DNA of 61,814 bases from Chromobacterium haemolyticum DSM 19808 (GTDB taxonomy: Bacteria; Pseudomonadota; Gammaproteobacteria; Burkholderiales; Chromobacteriaceae), in assembly GCF_000711885.1 (NCBI RefSeq), contig NZ_JONK01000031.1, positions 1 to 61,814 of the forward strand, in the 5' to 3' direction. Position numbers and translations under genes: made by a program. Positions 19,143 to 29,755 of this stretch are shown piece by piece. Each line of letters starts with the position of its first letter. The first letter of the stretch is position 1. A model generated the notes under the pieces. It had not been told where the DNA came from. It saw only the letters and a list, made by a program, of their open reading frames with translations, and did not search any database.

Positions 19143-20199
19143 TGGGGGACTCCTCCTGATTCTTCATTTCTTTGAGCTCGCGTTCGAGCTGCTTGAGCCG
19201 CTTGGCCATATCATCCAGGTGACGGACGTGCACGGCGTTGGCCAGCCACTCTTTCATCGGTTGCAATGGGTAAGACGAGGCGTAAGTGCCCGGCGTCTTG
19301 ATCGACTTCGACACCAGGGTGCCGCCGCCGATATGGGTTTTATCCGCTATTTCAATATGGCCGACGAACATCGCCGCGCCGCCCACCGTGCAGTAAGCGC
19401 CGATTTTGGCGCTGCCGGCGATGCCGACGCAGCCGGCGATGGCGGAATGCTCGCCGATCTGTACGTTGTGGGCGATCTGCACCAGGTTGTCCACCTTGGC
19501 GCCTTTCCTGATGACAGTGTCCGCCATCGCGCCGCGATCCACCGTGGTGTTGGCGCCGATTTCCACATCGTCCTCAATGATGACGCGGCCGGTTTGCGGA
19601 ATTTTGAACCAGTGGTCCTTATCCCAGGCCAGGCCGAAGCCGTCCGCGCCGATCACGCTGCCTGAGTGCACGCCGACGCGGTTGCCCAGCACACAGCCGT
19701 GGTACAGCGTGACGTTGGGGTACAACACCACGTCGTCGCCCAACACACAGTCGTCTCCCACTACCACGCCCGGCAGCAGACGGCAGCGCTCGCCGATGAC
19801 CGCATTACGGCCGATGCTGACGTGCTCGCGCACCTCGGCGCTGGCCGCTACCCGAGCGCCCTCGCCCAGCACCGCGCTGGGGTGCACGCCGGCTTGCGGC
19901 TGCGGCTGCGGGTGGAACAAGGCCGCCAGGCGCGCGAAGTAGAGATAGGGGTCGGCGGCGACGATCCAGGAGCGCTGGCTCCAGGCCTCGCTCTGCGCCA
20001 GCTCTTCCGCCATCTTGGGCGAAACGATCACCGCGCTGGCGTCGCTGTCGTCCAGCTGCTTGCGATACTTGGGGTTGGCCAGAAAGGCGATATCGCCGGC
20101 CGCGGCCGCTTCCAGCGGCGCCAGGCGGCCGACCGTCAGGTCCGGGCCGGCCCGCTCGCCGCCCAACCTTTCGATAATAAATGAGAGGGTATAAGCCAT
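19135..20199 (-). CDS. lpxD: UDP-3-O-acylglucosamine N-acyltransferase
   Basis: A 354-residue acyltransferase, third step of lipid A synthesis. N-terminal uridine-binding domain ([18 protein letters not shown]), then a hexapeptide beta-helix with [20 protein letters not shown] and GADGFG, and a C-terminal helix ([23 protein letters not shown]). Start ATG 20199 fits the family, but no Shine-Dalgarno precedes it: a terminator-like hairpin with its T-run ends 1 bp before the ATG. See the finding on this boundary. Confidence 0.95.
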   Translation of the reverse strand: MAYTLSFIIERLGGERAGPDLTVGRLAPLEAAAAGDIAFLANPKYRKQLDDSDASAVIVSPKMAEELAQSEAWSQRSWIVAADPYLYFARLAALFHPQPQPQAGVHPSAVLGEGARVAASAEVREHVSIGRNAVIGERCRLLPGVVVGDDCVLGDDVVLYPNVTLYHGCVLGNRVGVHSGSVIGADGFGLAWDKDHWFKIPQTGRVIIEDDVEIGANTTVDRGAMADTVIRKGAKVDNLVQIAHNVQIGEHSAIAGCVGIAGSAKIGAYCTVGGAAMFVGHIEIADKTHIGGGTLVSKSIKTPGTYASSYPLQPMKEWLANAVHVRHLDDMAKRLKQLERELKEMKNQEESPNV

Positions 20200-20200
20200 C

Positions 20201-20227
20201 AAAAACGAAAGCCGACCTGGGGTCGGC
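20201..20227 (-). terminator. Intrinsic terminator between skp and lpxD
   Basis: Read on the minus strand: GCCGACC/GGTCGGC stem with a 3 nt loop (20211-20227), followed by TTTCGTTTTT (20201-20210). The T-run ends 1 bp from the lpxD ATG, so the hairpin occupies the place where a ribosome site would be. Confidence 0.75.
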
Positions 20228-20289
20228 TTGCTCCCGTAATTATGTGTTGGCGCACCGGCCACAGCCGCGCACATCCGGGGCGGCCGTTA

Positions 20290-20432
20290 GAACCTGTTCA
20301 AAGTCTGCTGCGCTGCATGGAGCGTTGCACGGTGAGTACAAGCTCAAAATGCTCATGTACCCCTCGTACACTCCGCTTTTTCGCTCGTTTTCGCCTTGTC
20401 TCGCCTTGGCTCGCGAAACTTTGAACAGGCTC
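20290..20432 (-). repeat. MITE-like element copy 4
   Basis: 143 bp, orientation B, with well-matched ends GAACCTGTTCAAAGTCT and AACTTTGAACAGGCTC of the AAAGTCT subtype and a perfect TTA/TTA target duplication (20287-20289, 20433-20435). It sits in the gap between skp and lpxD, with its right end 21 bp from the skp stop codon. Confidence 0.87.
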
Positions 20433-20453
20433 TTAGGCCGCCCCGCCCTGCCT

Positions 20454-20939
20454 TCAGCGTTCCAGTTCCTTCAGAACCTTGGGCGTCAGGTCGTACTTGG
20501 GGTTCACATACACCACGTCTTGCAGGATCAGATCGTACTGCTCGCGCTCGGCAAGTTGCTTGAGCGCGCGGTTGGCCCGCTCCTGCACCGAAGCGAACTC
20601 CTCGTTGCGGCGCTGGTTGAAGTCCTCGGACAGCTCGCGGCCCTTGGCCCGGTAATCCCGGTCCAGCGCCGCGTACTCGCGCTCGTAGCGCTTGCGGTCG
20701 TCGGAATTCAAGCTGCTCTTGGCCAGCTGGGACTCCAGCTCCTTGGCGCGCGCCTCCATCTTCTTCAGCTCGTTGCGCCGCTCGGAGAACTCCTTGTCCA
20801 GGCGTTTCTGGATGGCGATGGCCGGCGCGGCTTCGCGATAGATGCGCTCAGTGTTGACATAGCCCATTTTGAGTTCGGCCGCCTGGGCCGACATGGCGAC
20901 TGCCGATACGATGGCGGCCGCCCACAGCAATGCTTTCAT
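20454..20939 (-). CDS. skp: Periplasmic chaperone Skp/OmpH
   Basis: A 161-residue periplasmic chaperone that holds unfolded outer-membrane proteins on the way to the Bam complex. Signal peptide MKALLWAAAIVSAVAMSAQA, cleaved before AELKMGY. The centre is a long coiled coil (about residues 35-125, ERRNELKKMEARAKELESQL), and the end is YVNPKYDLTPKVLKELE, typical of the family. It follows bamA by 18 bp. Confidence 0.95.
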   Translation of the reverse strand: MKALLWAAAIVSAVAMSAQAAELKMGYVNTERIYREAAPAIAIQKRLDKEFSERRNELKKMEARAKELESQLAKSSLNSDDRKRYEREYAALDRDYRAKGRELSEDFNQRRNEEFASVQERANRALKQLAEREQYDLILQDVVYVNPKYDLTPKVLKELER

Positions 20940-20957
20940 ATAACAACCCCGTCAATT

Positions 20958-23246
20958 TTAGAACACGGTACCCAGCTGGAATTGGAAGCGCTGGACTTTG
21001 TCGTTGTCCTTCTTCTTCAGCGGATTGGCGATACTGAACTTCATCGGACCGATCGGAGACAGCCAGGTCAGCGCCACGCCCGCGGAATAGCGGATGCCGT
21101 CGCCGGCGGAACTGCCCGCCACAGACGGATCCCACAAGGTGCCGGCGTCGAAGAACAAGCTGGTGCGCACCGACTTATTGTCCTTCATTCCCGGGAACGG
21201 GAACAGCACTTCTGCGTTGGCCACCGCCTTGCGGGTGCCGCCCAGGTAGTCGCCGTTGGTGTCGCGCGGACCGATACTGCTGGTGTCGTAACCGCGCACC
21301 GAGCCCAGGCCGCCCATGTAGAAGTTCTGGAAGAACGGCAGGCGCGAGGTTTTGCCGTAACCGTCGGCATAGCCCAGTTCGCCGTTCAGCATCAGGGTGA
21401 AGGTTTTGCTCAGCGGGAAGAACCAAGTCTGCTGGTGAGTCAGGCGATAGTACTGCAGATCGCCGCCCGGCAGGCCGGCGTCCGCGCCCACCTTGATCAC
21501 CGCGCCGCGGGTAGGCCACAGCGCGCTGTCGCGGGTATCCCGGCCCCAGCTGATGGTGCCCAGCAAGGTATTGTTGCTGCTGCCGTACTGGTTGACGAAG
21601 TCCTTGTAGCGCTGCGGACTGTTGTTGTAGGTGCTGATCTTGGTGTTTTCCGCGCCGATGCTGAAGTTGATGCGGTCGTACTCGGTCACCGGCACCCCGA
21701 AGCGCACCGCCCCGCCTATGGTGCTGGTCTTGTACGCGGAGATATTGGTGGCGTCAGGGTTGTAGACTCGGTTGTACAAGTCGTAGCCCAGGCTGACGCC
21801 GTCCGGCGTGAAGTACGGATCGGTGAAAGACAGCGAGATATTCTTGTTCACCTTGCCGGTGGACAGGCCCAGCGACATGTATTTGCCGGAACCAAAGATA
21901 TTGCTCTGCGACAGGTTGGCGGACAATTGCACGCCCTCGCCCTGCACAAAGCCGATACCGGCGGATACGCTGCCGGTGGAGCGTTCCTTCAGGCTGATGT
22001 TCATGTCCACCTGGTCGGCGGCGTCGGGCACCGCCGGAGTTTCGATATTGACGTCTTCGAAATAGCCCAACAGTTCAACGCGTTCCTTGCTGCGCTTGAT
22101 CTTGTCCGCGCCGTAAGGGGCGCCTTCCAGCTGGCGCAACTCGCGTCGAATCACTTCGTCGCGGGTCTTGGTGTTGCCGGCGATATTGACGCGGCGAACA
22201 TAGGTCTTGCGGCCCGGATCCACGAAGAAGGTAAAGGCCACCGTCTGTTTGTCGTGGTCGATGTCCGGCAGCACGTTGACGTTGGCGAAGGCGTAGCCGG
22301 CCTGGCCCAGACGGTCGCTCAGCGACTTCACCGATTCGGTGATGCGCTCGTTGTTGAAAGTGTCCCCGGACTTGGCCTGAATCAGCTTGCGCAGGTCCGC
22401 TTCCGGCACTTTGAGGTCGCCGGCCAGCTTGATGTCGGAGATGGTGAACTTCTTGCCTTCGTGAATATTCACCGTCAGGAACATATCCTGCTTGTCGGCG
22501 CTGATCGACACCTGGGTGGAGTCGATGTTGAACTCGAGATAACCCTGGTTCTGGTAGAAAGCTTTAAGTTTCTCCAGGTCGCCGGTCAGCTTCTGCTTGG
22601 AATATTGGTCGTCCTTGGTTACCCACGACAACCAGCCGCCGGTGGTCAGGCTGAACTGGTCGATCAGCTCGGACTGTTTGAAGGCATTGGCGCCAACGAT
22701 GCGGATTTCCTTGATGCGCGCGGTCACGCCTTCGTTGATGTCCAGCGTCACCGCCACGCGGTTGCGTTCCAGCTTGGTGACCGAGGGGGTCACTTCCACG
22801 GAGTACTTGCCGCGGCTGTAATACTGGCGCTTGAGTTCCTGCACCGCGCCGTCCAGCAGCGCCTGATCGAAAATCAGCGATTCGGCGAAACCGTTGTCCT
22901 TCAGCGCCTTTTTCAGTTGGTCCTTGCTGAACTCCTTGGCGCCGTTGATGTTGAGCTGGCTGACCACCGGGCGCTCTGCCACGGCCACGATCACCACGCT
23001 GTCGCGCGATTCGATGCGCACATCGTTGAAGAAGCCGGTGGCGAACAAGGCCTTGATCGCCTCGTTGGCTTTCTGGTCGTTAAAGGTGTCGCCCACCTTG
23101 ACCGGCAGATAATTGAACACGGTGCCGGGTTCGGTGCGCTGCAGGCCCTCAACCCGGATATCCTTGATGACGAAGGGATCAACAGCCCAGGCCATGGAGG
23201 CCGTAGTCAAGCCCAATACGGCTGCTGCAAGCAATTTCAATTTCAT
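20958..23246 (-). CDS. bamA: Outer membrane protein assembly factor BamA
   Basis: A 762-residue Omp85 protein: signal peptide (about residues 1-21), five POTRA domains beginning DIRVEGLQRTEPGTVFNYLPV, and a C-terminal beta-barrel from about residue 420. The lid-loop motif VRGY (GGLGSVRGYD) is present, and the protein ends FQFQLGTVF with a terminal aromatic residue as expected for an outer-membrane barrel. It lies between rseP and skp, the standard order. Confidence 0.97.
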   Translation of the reverse strand: MKLKLLAAAVLGLTTASMAWAVDPFVIKDIRVEGLQRTEPGTVFNYLPVKVGDTFNDQKANEAIKALFATGFFNDVRIESRDSVVIVAVAERPVVSQLNINGAKEFSKDQLKKALKDNGFAESLIFDQALLDGAVQELKRQYYSRGKYSVEVTPSVTKLERNRVAVTLDINEGVTARIKEIRIVGANAFKQSELIDQFSLTTGGWLSWVTKDDQYSKQKLTGDLEKLKAFYQNQGYLEFNIDSTQVSISADKQDMFLTVNIHEGKKFTISDIKLAGDLKVPEADLRKLIQAKSGDTFNNERITESVKSLSDRLGQAGYAFANVNVLPDIDHDKQTVAFTFFVDPGRKTYVRRVNIAGNTKTRDEVIRRELRQLEGAPYGADKIKRSKERVELLGYFEDVNIETPAVPDAADQVDMNISLKERSTGSVSAGIGFVQGEGVQLSANLSQSNIFGSGKYMSLGLSTGKVNKNISLSFTDPYFTPDGVSLGYDLYNRVYNPDATNISAYKTSTIGGAVRFGVPVTEYDRINFSIGAENTKISTYNNSPQRYKDFVNQYGSSNNTLLGTISWGRDTRDSALWPTRGAVIKVGADAGLPGGDLQYYRLTHQQTWFFPLSKTFTLMLNGELGYADGYGKTSRLPFFQNFYMGGLGSVRGYDTSSIGPRDTNGDYLGGTRKAVANAEVLFPFPGMKDNKSVRTSLFFDAGTLWDPSVAGSSAGDGIRYSAGVALTWLSPIGPMKFSIANPLKKKDNDKVQRFQFQLGTVF

Positions 23247-23255
23247 AGATCGGTT

Positions 23256-24599
23256 TTAACCCCCAAATAGGCGGCTGAAATCATTCAGCAAGGCAAACGC
23301 CATCAAAGACGCCAGCAAGATGAAGCCAATTTTTTGTCCGAACAATTGCGCCCGCTCACTGACGGGGCGGCCTCTGATCAACTCCGCGACATAATACATT
23401 AAGTGCCCGCCATCCAGAACTGGAATCGGCAGCAGATTCAGCACGCCGATGCTGATGCTGATCAGCGCCAGAAACTCCAGATAAGGCGTCAAACCCTCGC
23501 GCGCGGTCTGGCCGGCGACATTGGCGATGGTCAGCGGACCGGACAAATTATCCAGGGAAGCCTGACCCATCAGCATGCGCCCCATGAATTTGACGCTCAT
23601 CCAGCCGGTGTCCCAAGTCTTGGCCAAGGCGGCCAGGCCGGCCTGCGCCACCGAGTAATGCTCGGTGTACAGCAGTTGGCGGCCCCAGACTGCGTCCGCT
23701 TGCGGCGCGGCGCCGATGCGCCCCACCACCTCGCCGTCCTGCTGGTGGGCCTGCGGCCGCACCTTGATGCTCAGGGTGTCCGAACCGCGCTGGATTTTCA
23801 CTTCCAGATCCCTGCCGGGGCTGTTGCGCACCTCGGCGACCCATCCCTCCCAGTTGCTCAGCGGCTTACCGTTGAGCGCCAGCAGTTTGTCGCCCGGCTT
23901 GAGGCCGGCGCTTTGCGCGGCGCCGCCCTCCTCCAAAGCGCCGATCACAGGCAAAAAGCGCCCCGGCGTCAGACCGGTGCTGCCTTGCTGCATCGCGGTC
24001 ACCGCCTTGTCGCCAAAACGGGCCGGGTCAATGCGACGTTCAGCCCGAGCGCCCGCCGCGGTCTCCACCTGCACCACGGTGGCGTCCGGCGACATTGCCG
24101 CCTCCACCAGAGCAAGACGGATCTGCTGCCAATTGGCCACGGGCTGACCGGCCACGCTCAGGATGCGGTCGCCGGGCGCGAAGCCGGCTGCCGCCGCCGG
24201 GGTCTGCGCCACCACGGTGCCGACCAGAGGCTTGATCTGAGTCACCCCCTGCCCCATCACCACCCAATACAGCAGCACCGCCAGCAAAAGATTGGCCAGC
24301 GGGCCGGCGGCGACAATGGCGATGCGCTTCAGCACATGCTGATTGTTGAACGCCTGCGGGCGCAACGCTTCCGTCACCGGGCCCTCGCGCTCGTCCAGCA
24401 TGCGCACATAGCCGCCCAGCGGGATCGGACAGATCACCCACTCGGTGCCCTTGCGCCAATATGACCACAGCGGTTTGCCGAAGCCGATGGAAAAACGCAG
24501 CACCTTGACCCCGCACAACCGGGCCACCCAATAGTGGCCCAGCTCGTGAAACGTCACCAGCACGCCGATGGCAACCAGGAAGGCGAGCAGAGTCAGCAT
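23256..24599 (-). CDS. rseP: RIP metalloprotease RseP
   Basis: A 447-residue inner-membrane site-2 protease that cleaves anti-sigma factor RseA-type substrates in the envelope stress response. The zinc motif HELGH is at residues 18-22 in the first helix, two PDZ domains occupy roughly residues 110-310, and the third zinc ligand lies in [10 protein letters not shown] near the end. The start overlaps the end of dxr by 7 bp. Confidence 0.96.
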   Translation of the reverse strand: MLTLLAFLVAIGVLVTFHELGHYWVARLCGVKVLRFSIGFGKPLWSYWRKGTEWVICPIPLGGYVRMLDEREGPVTEALRPQAFNNQHVLKRIAIVAAGPLANLLLAVLLYWVVMGQGVTQIKPLVGTVVAQTPAAAAGFAPGDRILSVAGQPVANWQQIRLALVEAAMSPDATVVQVETAAGARAERRIDPARFGDKAVTAMQQGSTGLTPGRFLPVIGALEEGGAAQSAGLKPGDKLLALNGKPLSNWEGWVAEVRNSPGRDLEVKIQRGSDTLSIKVRPQAHQQDGEVVGRIGAAPQADAVWGRQLLYTEHYSVAQAGLAALAKTWDTGWMSVKFMGRMLMGQASLDNLSGPLTIANVAGQTAREGLTPYLEFLALISISIGVLNLLPIPVLDGGHLMYYVAELIRGRPVSERAQLFGQKIGFILLASLMAFALLNDFSRLFGG

Positions 24600-25777
24600 G
24601 CGGGCACCCGCTGCAACGCGAAGGCGCGCGCTTCCTCATCCTTGGCCAACAAGGCCTCCAACGAGTCGCTGCCTGCCAGGCTGACGCCCTCCAGAGCGGC
24701 GGACACCACCGCGGGGATGTCGACGAAACGCAGACGTCCATTCAGGAAGGCGTCCACGGCGACTTCATTCGCCGCGTTCAACACCGCCGGCGCGTCGCCG
24801 CCCAGGCGCAACACGTCGAAAGCCAGCTTCAGGCAAGGGAAACGCTCCAGATCCGGCGCTTCGAAAGTGAGGTTGGACAAGGAGGAAAAGTCCAGCGAGC
24901 CCACACCGGCCTCGACCCGCTCCGGCCAGGCCAGCGCGCAGGCGATAGGGGTGCGCATATCCGGCGCGCCCAACTGGGCCATCACCGAACCATCGCGATA
25001 TTGCACCATGGAATGAATCACGCTTTGCGGATGCACCACGACTTCGATGCGTTCCGGCGGCGCGGAAAACAGCCAATGCGCCTCGATCACTTCCAACCCC
25101 TTATTCATCAAGGAAGCGGAATCGACGGAAATCTTGCGCCCCATCACCCAGTTGGGATGACGACAGGCGTCGTCCGGAGTGACGCGCAGCAAGTCCTCTG
25201 CAGAAGACTGACGGAAGGGGCCGCCGGAGGCGGTAAGGATGATCTTGCGGATGCCGGCGGCGTCCAAATTGCCGGCGTAGTCGTGCGGCAGCGACTGAAA
25301 GATGGCGCTGTGCTCGCTGTCCACCGGCAGCAGGGTCGCGCCGTGGCGGCGCGCCGCGTCCATGAACAGACGGCCGGCCACCACCAACGACTCCTTGTTG
25401 GCCAACAAAATGCGCTTGCCGGCGCGCGCCGCCGCCATCGCGGACGGCAGGCCCGCGGCGCCGACGATGGAGGCCATCACCACATCGGCCTCGGGCAGCG
25501 CCGCCACCTGGACCAAGGCGGCCGGGCCGTGCAGCACCTCGGCGTTCACGCCAGCCTCGGCCAACCGGGCGCGCAAGGTGTCCGCGGACGCGGCGTCGCC
25601 AGTCACCACGTAAGCCGGCCGGAATTGCAAGGCCTGCTCGAACAAGCGCTCAATCTGACGGTTGCCGCTTAGCGCCACCACCCGGTAACGCTCGGGGTGG
25701 CGCGCCACCACGTCCAACGTATTGGCGCCCACGCTGCCGGTGGCGCCGAGAACGACAATCCCTTGCGGTTTCGTCAT
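24593..25777 (-). CDS. dxr: 1-deoxy-D-xylulose 5-phosphate reductoisomerase
   Basis: A 394-residue NADPH-dependent enzyme, the committed second step of the MEP isoprenoid pathway. The N-terminal Rossmann motif is [16 protein letters not shown], followed by [11 protein letters not shown], the metal-binding [12 protein letters not shown], and the substrate loop LTASGGPFR. The longer open frame upstream runs in cdsA sequence and is not part of the gene; ATG 25777 is the start. Gene order cdsA-dxr-rseP-bamA is typical. Confidence 0.96.
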   Translation of the reverse strand: MTKPQGIVVLGATGSVGANTLDVVARHPERYRVVALSGNRQIERLFEQALQFRPAYVVTGDAASADTLRARLAEAGVNAEVLHGPAALVQVAALPEADVVMASIVGAAGLPSAMAAARAGKRILLANKESLVVAGRLFMDAARRHGATLLPVDSEHSAIFQSLPHDYAGNLDAAGIRKIILTASGGPFRQSSAEDLLRVTPDDACRHPNWVMGRKISVDSASLMNKGLEVIEAHWLFSAPPERIEVVVHPQSVIHSMVQYRDGSVMAQLGAPDMRTPIACALAWPERVEAGVGSLDFSSLSNLTFEAPDLERFPCLKLAFDVLRLGGDAPAVLNAANEVAVDAFLNGRLRFVDIPAVVSAALEGVSLAGSDSLEALLAKDEEARAFALQRVPAC

Positions 25778-25794
25778 TGAAAGTGTTCCTGCGG

Positions 25795-26601
25795 TTACAT
25801 GCCGCCCAGAGCCCGCAGCGCGTTGCTGACGGCGAGGACGGCGATAAGACTGTCGATACGGTCGTACACGCCGCCGTGACCGGGCAACAAGCTGCTGCTG
25901 TCCTTGATCCCCGACGCGCGCTTGAACCAGGATTCCAGCAGATCGCCCATCACGCTGACCGCGCTCAGCGGCAGCGCCAACAGCAACAGCGCCCAAATCG
26001 GCAAGCCGATGTCTATCCAGCCCAGATGATCCACCAGCGCCACGTACAGGGCCACGCAGATCACGCCGCCGTACACCCCTTCCCAGCTCTTGCCCGGGCT
26101 GATGGACGGCGCCAGCTTGCGACGGCCGAAAGCCTTGCCGGAGAAGTAAGCGGCAATGTCCGCCACCCACACCAGGCCCATCACCGCCAGCAAGGCGAAG
26201 GCGTCCGCCGCTCCGGGATGCGGCCGCCATTCCAGAAAGGCGAACCAGGCCGGCAACATCAGCAGCCAGCCCAGCAGCCAGGCCGTCGCGCCCTGACGGA
26301 TGCGCCAACGCTTGGCCAGCCAGCACGGCACCAACAACAACCAGAACGCCAGCGTCAGCGCATGCTCAACCAGGCCCAGCCGGTAATGGCCGAACCAAGC
26401 CGCCGCGGCCAGCGCGCTGCTGACGGCCAGATACAGCCATTTGCCTGCGCCCGCCATGCCGGCCATGCGGCTGAATTCCCACAAGGCCAGCACGATGATC
26501 AGCCAGGAGAAGCCGGCCCAGGCTTCAGCCGGGAATAGAAACAAGGCCGCCAGCATCAGCGGCAACAACACCAGGGCGGTCAGAACGCGTGTCAGCAGCA
26601 T
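25795..26601 (-). CDS. cdsA: Phosphatidate cytidylyltransferase
   Basis: A 268-residue polytopic membrane enzyme making CDP-diacylglycerol from phosphatidate and CTP. The C-terminal signature is complete ([18 protein letters not shown]...[14 protein letters not shown]). Seven to eight hydrophobic helices are visible. It begins 3 bp after the uppS stop, so it is tightly coupled to uppS. Confidence 0.96.
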   Translation of the reverse strand: MLLTRVLTALVLLPLMLAALFLFPAEAWAGFSWLIIVLALWEFSRMAGMAGAGKWLYLAVSSALAAAAWFGHYRLGLVEHALTLAFWLLLVPCWLAKRWRIRQGATAWLLGWLLMLPAWFAFLEWRPHPGAADAFALLAVMGLVWVADIAAYFSGKAFGRRKLAPSISPGKSWEGVYGGVICVALYVALVDHLGWIDIGLPIWALLLLALPLSAVSVMGDLLESWFKRASGIKDSSSLLPGHGGVYDRIDSLIAVLAVSNALRALGGM

Positions 26602-26604
26602 GGC

Positions 26605-27360
26605 TTAGCGCCCATCCCGGCGCAGATGCTCGGGCAATTGTTCGCTGGTGCGTCCAAAGCGGCGTTCACGGGACTGGTAAGAAGCGATGGCGGCTTCCAG
26701 CGCCGCGCGATCAAAGTCCGGCCACAGCGTTTCGGTGAAGTGCAGTTCGGAATAAGCCAACTGCCACAGCAGGAAGTTGCTGATGCGCTGCTCGCCGCCT
26801 GTGCGGATGAACAGGTCCGGCTCAGGCGCCCACGGCATCGACAGACGCTGGGTCAGCGCCTCTTCGTCGATATGAGTGACGCCCTCGGCGATCAGGCTAT
26901 TGACCGCGTTGAGGATATCCCAACGGCCGCCGTAATCGGCGGCGATGTTCAAGGCCAGACCATCGTTGCCGGCGGTCTTTTCCTCGGCGCGCAGGATGCG
27001 CTCCTGCAGATCCGCGCTGAAACGCTCGCGAGAACCCAATACCCGCAAGCGGATATTGTTGTTGTGCAGTTTGCTCACCTCGTGCTCCAGCGCGCGAATG
27101 AACAGGTCCATCAGAAAGGAGACTTCTTCCTGCGGACGCCGCCAGTTCTCGGTGGAGAACGCGAACAGGGTCAGACATTCGACGCCCAACTCCTTGCAGG
27201 CTCCGACGATCTCGCGCACGGTGTCCAGGCCGCGCTTATGGCCGGCCACGCGCGGCAAAAAACGCTTCTTGGCCCAACGACCGTTGCCATCCATGATGAT
27301 GGCGATATGCCGCGGCACGGAACGCACCTCCGGCACATCCTTGGTAGAGCTTGCAAACAA
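26605..27360 (-). CDS. uppS: Undecaprenyl diphosphate synthase
   Basis: A 251-residue cis-prenyltransferase that extends FPP to C55-PP, the carrier lipid for cell-wall and O-antigen sugars. The catalytic [11 protein letters not shown] and GHKRGLD are near the N-terminus, [11 protein letters not shown] in the middle, and [19 protein letters not shown] and [12 protein letters not shown] near the end. All are standard family blocks. It is preceded by frr with a 13 bp gap. Confidence 0.96.
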   Translation of the reverse strand: MFASSTKDVPEVRSVPRHIAIIMDGNGRWAKKRFLPRVAGHKRGLDTVREIVGACKELGVECLTLFAFSTENWRRPQEEVSFLMDLFIRALEHEVSKLHNNNIRLRVLGSRERFSADLQERILRAEEKTAGNDGLALNIAADYGGRWDILNAVNSLIAEGVTHIDEEALTQRLSMPWAPEPDLFIRTGGEQRISNFLLWQLAYSELHFTETLWPDFDRAALEAAIASYQSRERRFGRTSEQLPEHLRRDGR

Positions 27361-27373
27361 AACGCGGGGCTCC

Positions 27374-27931
27374 TTAGACGGCCATCAGGTCGGCTTCCTT
27401 GGCTGCCAGGACCTTATCGATTTCGACGGTGTATTTGTCGGTCAGCTTCTGGATGTCATCCTGGCCGCGACGCTCGTCGTCTTCGGTGATGGCCTTGTCT
27501 TTGAGCAGGTTTTTGAACTCGTTGTTGGCGTCGCGGCGGATGTTGCGAACGGCTACGCGCGCGCCCTCGGCTTCACCGCGCACCACCTTAATCAGGTCTT
27601 TGCGGCGCTCTTCGGTCAGCATCGGCATCGGCACGCGGATGATCTCGCCCATGGAGGCCGGGTTCAGGCCCAGGTCGGAGTCGCGGATCGCTTTTTCGAT
27701 CTTGGCCAGCATCGGTTTTTCCCAGGGCTGCACACCGATCGTACGCGCGTCCACCAGCGTCACGTTGGCCACCTGGCTGATGGGCACGTCGCTGCCATAG
27801 TAGTCCACCATGACATGATCAAGAATGCCGGTATGGGCGCGACCGGTGCGTACTTTGCTCAGGTCGGTCTTAAACGCTTCCAGCGACTTCTGCATTTTCT
27901 GCTCGGCAGATTTCTTGATGTCGTTAATCAT
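27374..27931 (-). CDS. frr: Ribosome recycling factor
   Basis: A 185-residue factor that, with EF-G, splits post-termination ribosomes. The family start [20 protein letters not shown] and the core [22 protein letters not shown] are clear, and [18 protein letters not shown] near the end. A terminator-like hairpin separates it from pyrH upstream. Confidence 0.97.
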   Translation of the reverse strand: MINDIKKSAEQKMQKSLEAFKTDLSKVRTGRAHTGILDHVMVDYYGSDVPISQVANVTLVDARTIGVQPWEKPMLAKIEKAIRDSDLGLNPASMGEIIRVPMPMLTEERRKDLIKVVRGEAEGARVAVRNIRRDANNEFKNLLKDKAITEDDERRGQDDIQKLTDKYTVEIDKVLAAKEADLMAV

Positions 27932-27950
27932 GTCTACTCCAAATCGAAAC

Positions 27951-27992
27951 TTAAAAAGACAAGGCGAAAACGGCCATTGCCGCTTTCGCCTT
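27951..27992 (-). terminator. Intrinsic terminator between pyrH and frr
   Basis: Read on the minus strand: AAGGCGAAA/TTTCGCCTT outer stem (27961-27969 with 27984-27992), with an inner CGGC/GCCG-type pairing, then GTCTTTTTAA. It probably gives partial termination, since frr has only a short gap for a promoter of its own. Confidence 0.7.
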
Positions 27993-28007
27993 CAGCAATT
28001 TTCAAAC

Positions 28008-28727
28008 TCAGCAGTGTACCAGCGTGCCTTCGTCTTCGCCAAGCACGACCCGGGTCAGCGCGCCGCTCTTGAAGATGCTGAACACCTTGATGTTCAGGTT
28101 TTGGTCGCGGCACAGCGCGAAGGCGGTGGCGTCCATCACCTTGAGATTGCGCGAGATCGCCTCGTCGAAGGTCAAGGTCTGGTAACGTATCGCGTCCGGG
28201 TTCTTTTTCGGGTCATCCGTGTACACGCCATCCACTTTGGTGGCTTTCAGCATGATGTCCACGTTCATTTCCATGCCGCGCAACGCCGCGGCGGTGTCGG
28301 TGGTGAAGAAGGGGTTGCCGGTGCCGGCGGCGAAGATCACCACCTTGCCCTCCTCCAGGTACTGCATGGCCTTGCCGCGCACATAAGGCTCCGCGATCTG
28401 CTGCATGGTCAGCGCCGACTGCACGCGCGCGATCAACCCAGCCTTGGTCATCGCGTCCTTCAGCGCCAGCGCGTTCATTACCGTCGCCATCATGCCCATA
28501 TAGTCCGCGGTGGCCCGGTCCATGCCCGCAGCAGCCGGCGCCACGCCGCGGAAGATATTGCCGCCGCCGATCACCACGCCCACTTGCACGCCAAGCTCCA
28601 CCACCTCCTTGATCTGCCCCACGATCTGCTCGATCGTGGTGCGGTTGATGCCATAGTTGTCATCGCCCATCAGGGCTTCGCCGGACAGTTTCAGCAGGAT
28701 GCGTTTATAGGCAGGAACTTGGCTCAT
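28008..28727 (-). CDS. pyrH: Uridylate kinase
   Basis: A 239-residue hexameric UMP kinase of the amino acid kinase fold. Landmarks are [12 protein letters not shown] at the start, GGGNIFRG (nucleotide site), [13 protein letters not shown] and [19 protein letters not shown] 28727 has GAGG upstream and fits the family; an in-frame ATG 24 codons upstream lies in the terminator after tsf and is rejected. Confidence 0.96.
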   Translation of the reverse strand: MSQVPAYKRILLKLSGEALMGDDNYGINRTTIEQIVGQIKEVVELGVQVGVVIGGGNIFRGVAPAAAGMDRATADYMGMMATVMNALALKDAMTKAGLIARVQSALTMQQIAEPYVRGKAMQYLEEGKVVIFAAGTGNPFFTTDTAAALRGMEMNVDIMLKATKVDGVYTDDPKKNPDAIRYQTLTFDEAISRNLKVMDATAFALCRDQNLNIKVFSIFKSGALTRVVLGEDEGTLVHC

Positions 28728-28767
28728 GGTAACCTCGGTTTGGCTGGATATTCGGTTTTTAGTTTGC

Positions 28768-28796
28768 AAAACGGCACCCTGCAGGCAGGGTGCCGT
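28768..28796 (-). terminator. Intrinsic terminator between tsf and pyrH
   Basis: A 12 bp perfect stem ACGGCACCCTGC/GCAGGGTGCCGT (28771-28782 with 28785-28796) followed on the minus strand by TTTTGC. It lies 24 bp after the tsf stop. Confidence 0.8.
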
Positions 28797-28819
28797 CAAT
28801 ACGTCTCGCGACTGAGATC

Positions 28820-29686
28820 TTACAGCTTGGCGGCTGCAGCCACTTCAGCGGCGTAGTCTACTACTTTCTTCTCAATGCCTTCGCCCACTACGAACATGGC
28901 GAACGCCTTGACGGAGGACTTCTTCTCGGCCAGCAGCTTTTCAACGGTCACGTCCGGGTTCTTGACGAAGGGTTGGCCCATCAGGGTCACTTCGGCCAGG
29001 AACTTGTTGACGCGGCCTTCCACCATCTTGGCGACGATGTCGGCCGGCTTGCCGGATTCGGCGGCCTGCGCGGTGTAGATCTTGCGCTCTTGTTCCAGAG
29101 TTTCGGCCGGAACCTGATCCTTGGACACGCAGATCGGCTTGGAAGCGGCGATGTGCATGGCCACGTCCTTGCCCACTTGCTCTTCGCCGGCGAAGTCGAC
29201 GATCACGCCGATCTTGGCGCCGTGCAGGTAGGTGGCGATAGCGCCTTCGGTCTGGTAGCGAACGAAACGACGGATGGTCATGTTCTCGCCCAGCTTGGCG
29301 ATGGCGGCCTTGCGGATGTCTTCAACGGACTGGCCGTCGATTTCCACAGCGGACAGTGCTTCCACGTCAGCCGGGTTGGCGATCACAACAGCCTTGGCGG
29401 CAGCGGCGGCCAGAGCCAGGAAGGTCGGGTCCTTGGCAACAAAGTCGGTTTCGCAGTTGACTTCCACCAGGGCGCCAACACCGCCTTCAACGAAGGAACC
29501 GATGATGCCTTCAGCAGCCACGCGGCCAGCCATCTTGGAAGCCTTGTTGCCGGACTTGATGCGCAGGATTTCTTCAGCTTTGGCAGCGTCGCCTTCGGCT
29601 TCCACCAGAGCTTTTTTACATTCCATCATGCCGAGGCCGGTAGCCGCGCGCAGATCCGAAACCATTTTTGCGGTAATTTCCGCCAT
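28820..29686 (-). CDS. tsf: Elongation factor Ts
   Basis: A 288-residue nucleotide exchange factor for EF-Tu. The N-terminal module [26 protein letters not shown] and the TDFVAKD motif (in [14 protein letters not shown]) are present, and the length is normal. Start ATG 29686 is chosen over one 3 codons upstream because it has AGGAGTG in front and the family begins MAEIT. It is preceded by rpsB with a terminator between them, the usual rpsB-tsf arrangement. Confidence 0.97.
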   Translation of the reverse strand: MAEITAKMVSDLRAATGLGMMECKKALVEAEGDAAKAEEILRIKSGNKASKMAGRVAAEGIIGSFVEGGVGALVEVNCETDFVAKDPTFLALAAAAAKAVVIANPADVEALSAVEIDGQSVEDIRKAAIAKLGENMTIRRFVRYQTEGAIATYLHGAKIGVIVDFAGEEQVGKDVAMHIAASKPICVSKDQVPAETLEQERKIYTAQAAESGKPADIVAKMVEGRVNKFLAEVTLMGQPFVKNPDVTVEKLLAEKKSSVKAFAMFVVGEGIEKKVVDYAAEVAAAAKL

Positions 29687-29722
29687 ACTTCGCACTCCTA
29701 ATGATTTTGATTACGTGGGTCT

Positions 29723-29745
29723 AAAAAAAGGGGCTTGCGCCCCCT
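29723..29745 (-). terminator. Intrinsic terminator/attenuator between rpsB and tsf
   Basis: Read on the minus strand: GGGGGC-GCAA-GCCCC stem-loop (29730-29744) followed by seven T. It lies 11 bp past the rpsB stop and would make tsf transcription partial, as known for rpsB-tsf in E. coli. Confidence 0.8.
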
Positions 29746-29755
29746 TTTCGTCTGC

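Noticed and set aside
20181-23270. A 1029-codon open frame on the plus strand opposite bamA and skp
   Set aside because: It is the mirror frame of GC-rich coding DNA, with low-complexity His/Gly/Val/Leu-rich translation and no family similarity; bamA on the other strand is beyond doubt.
25778-26326. Long N-terminal extension of dxr
   Set aside because: The open frame extends through cdsA in another phase; the Rossmann motif of Dxr starts right after ATG 25777.
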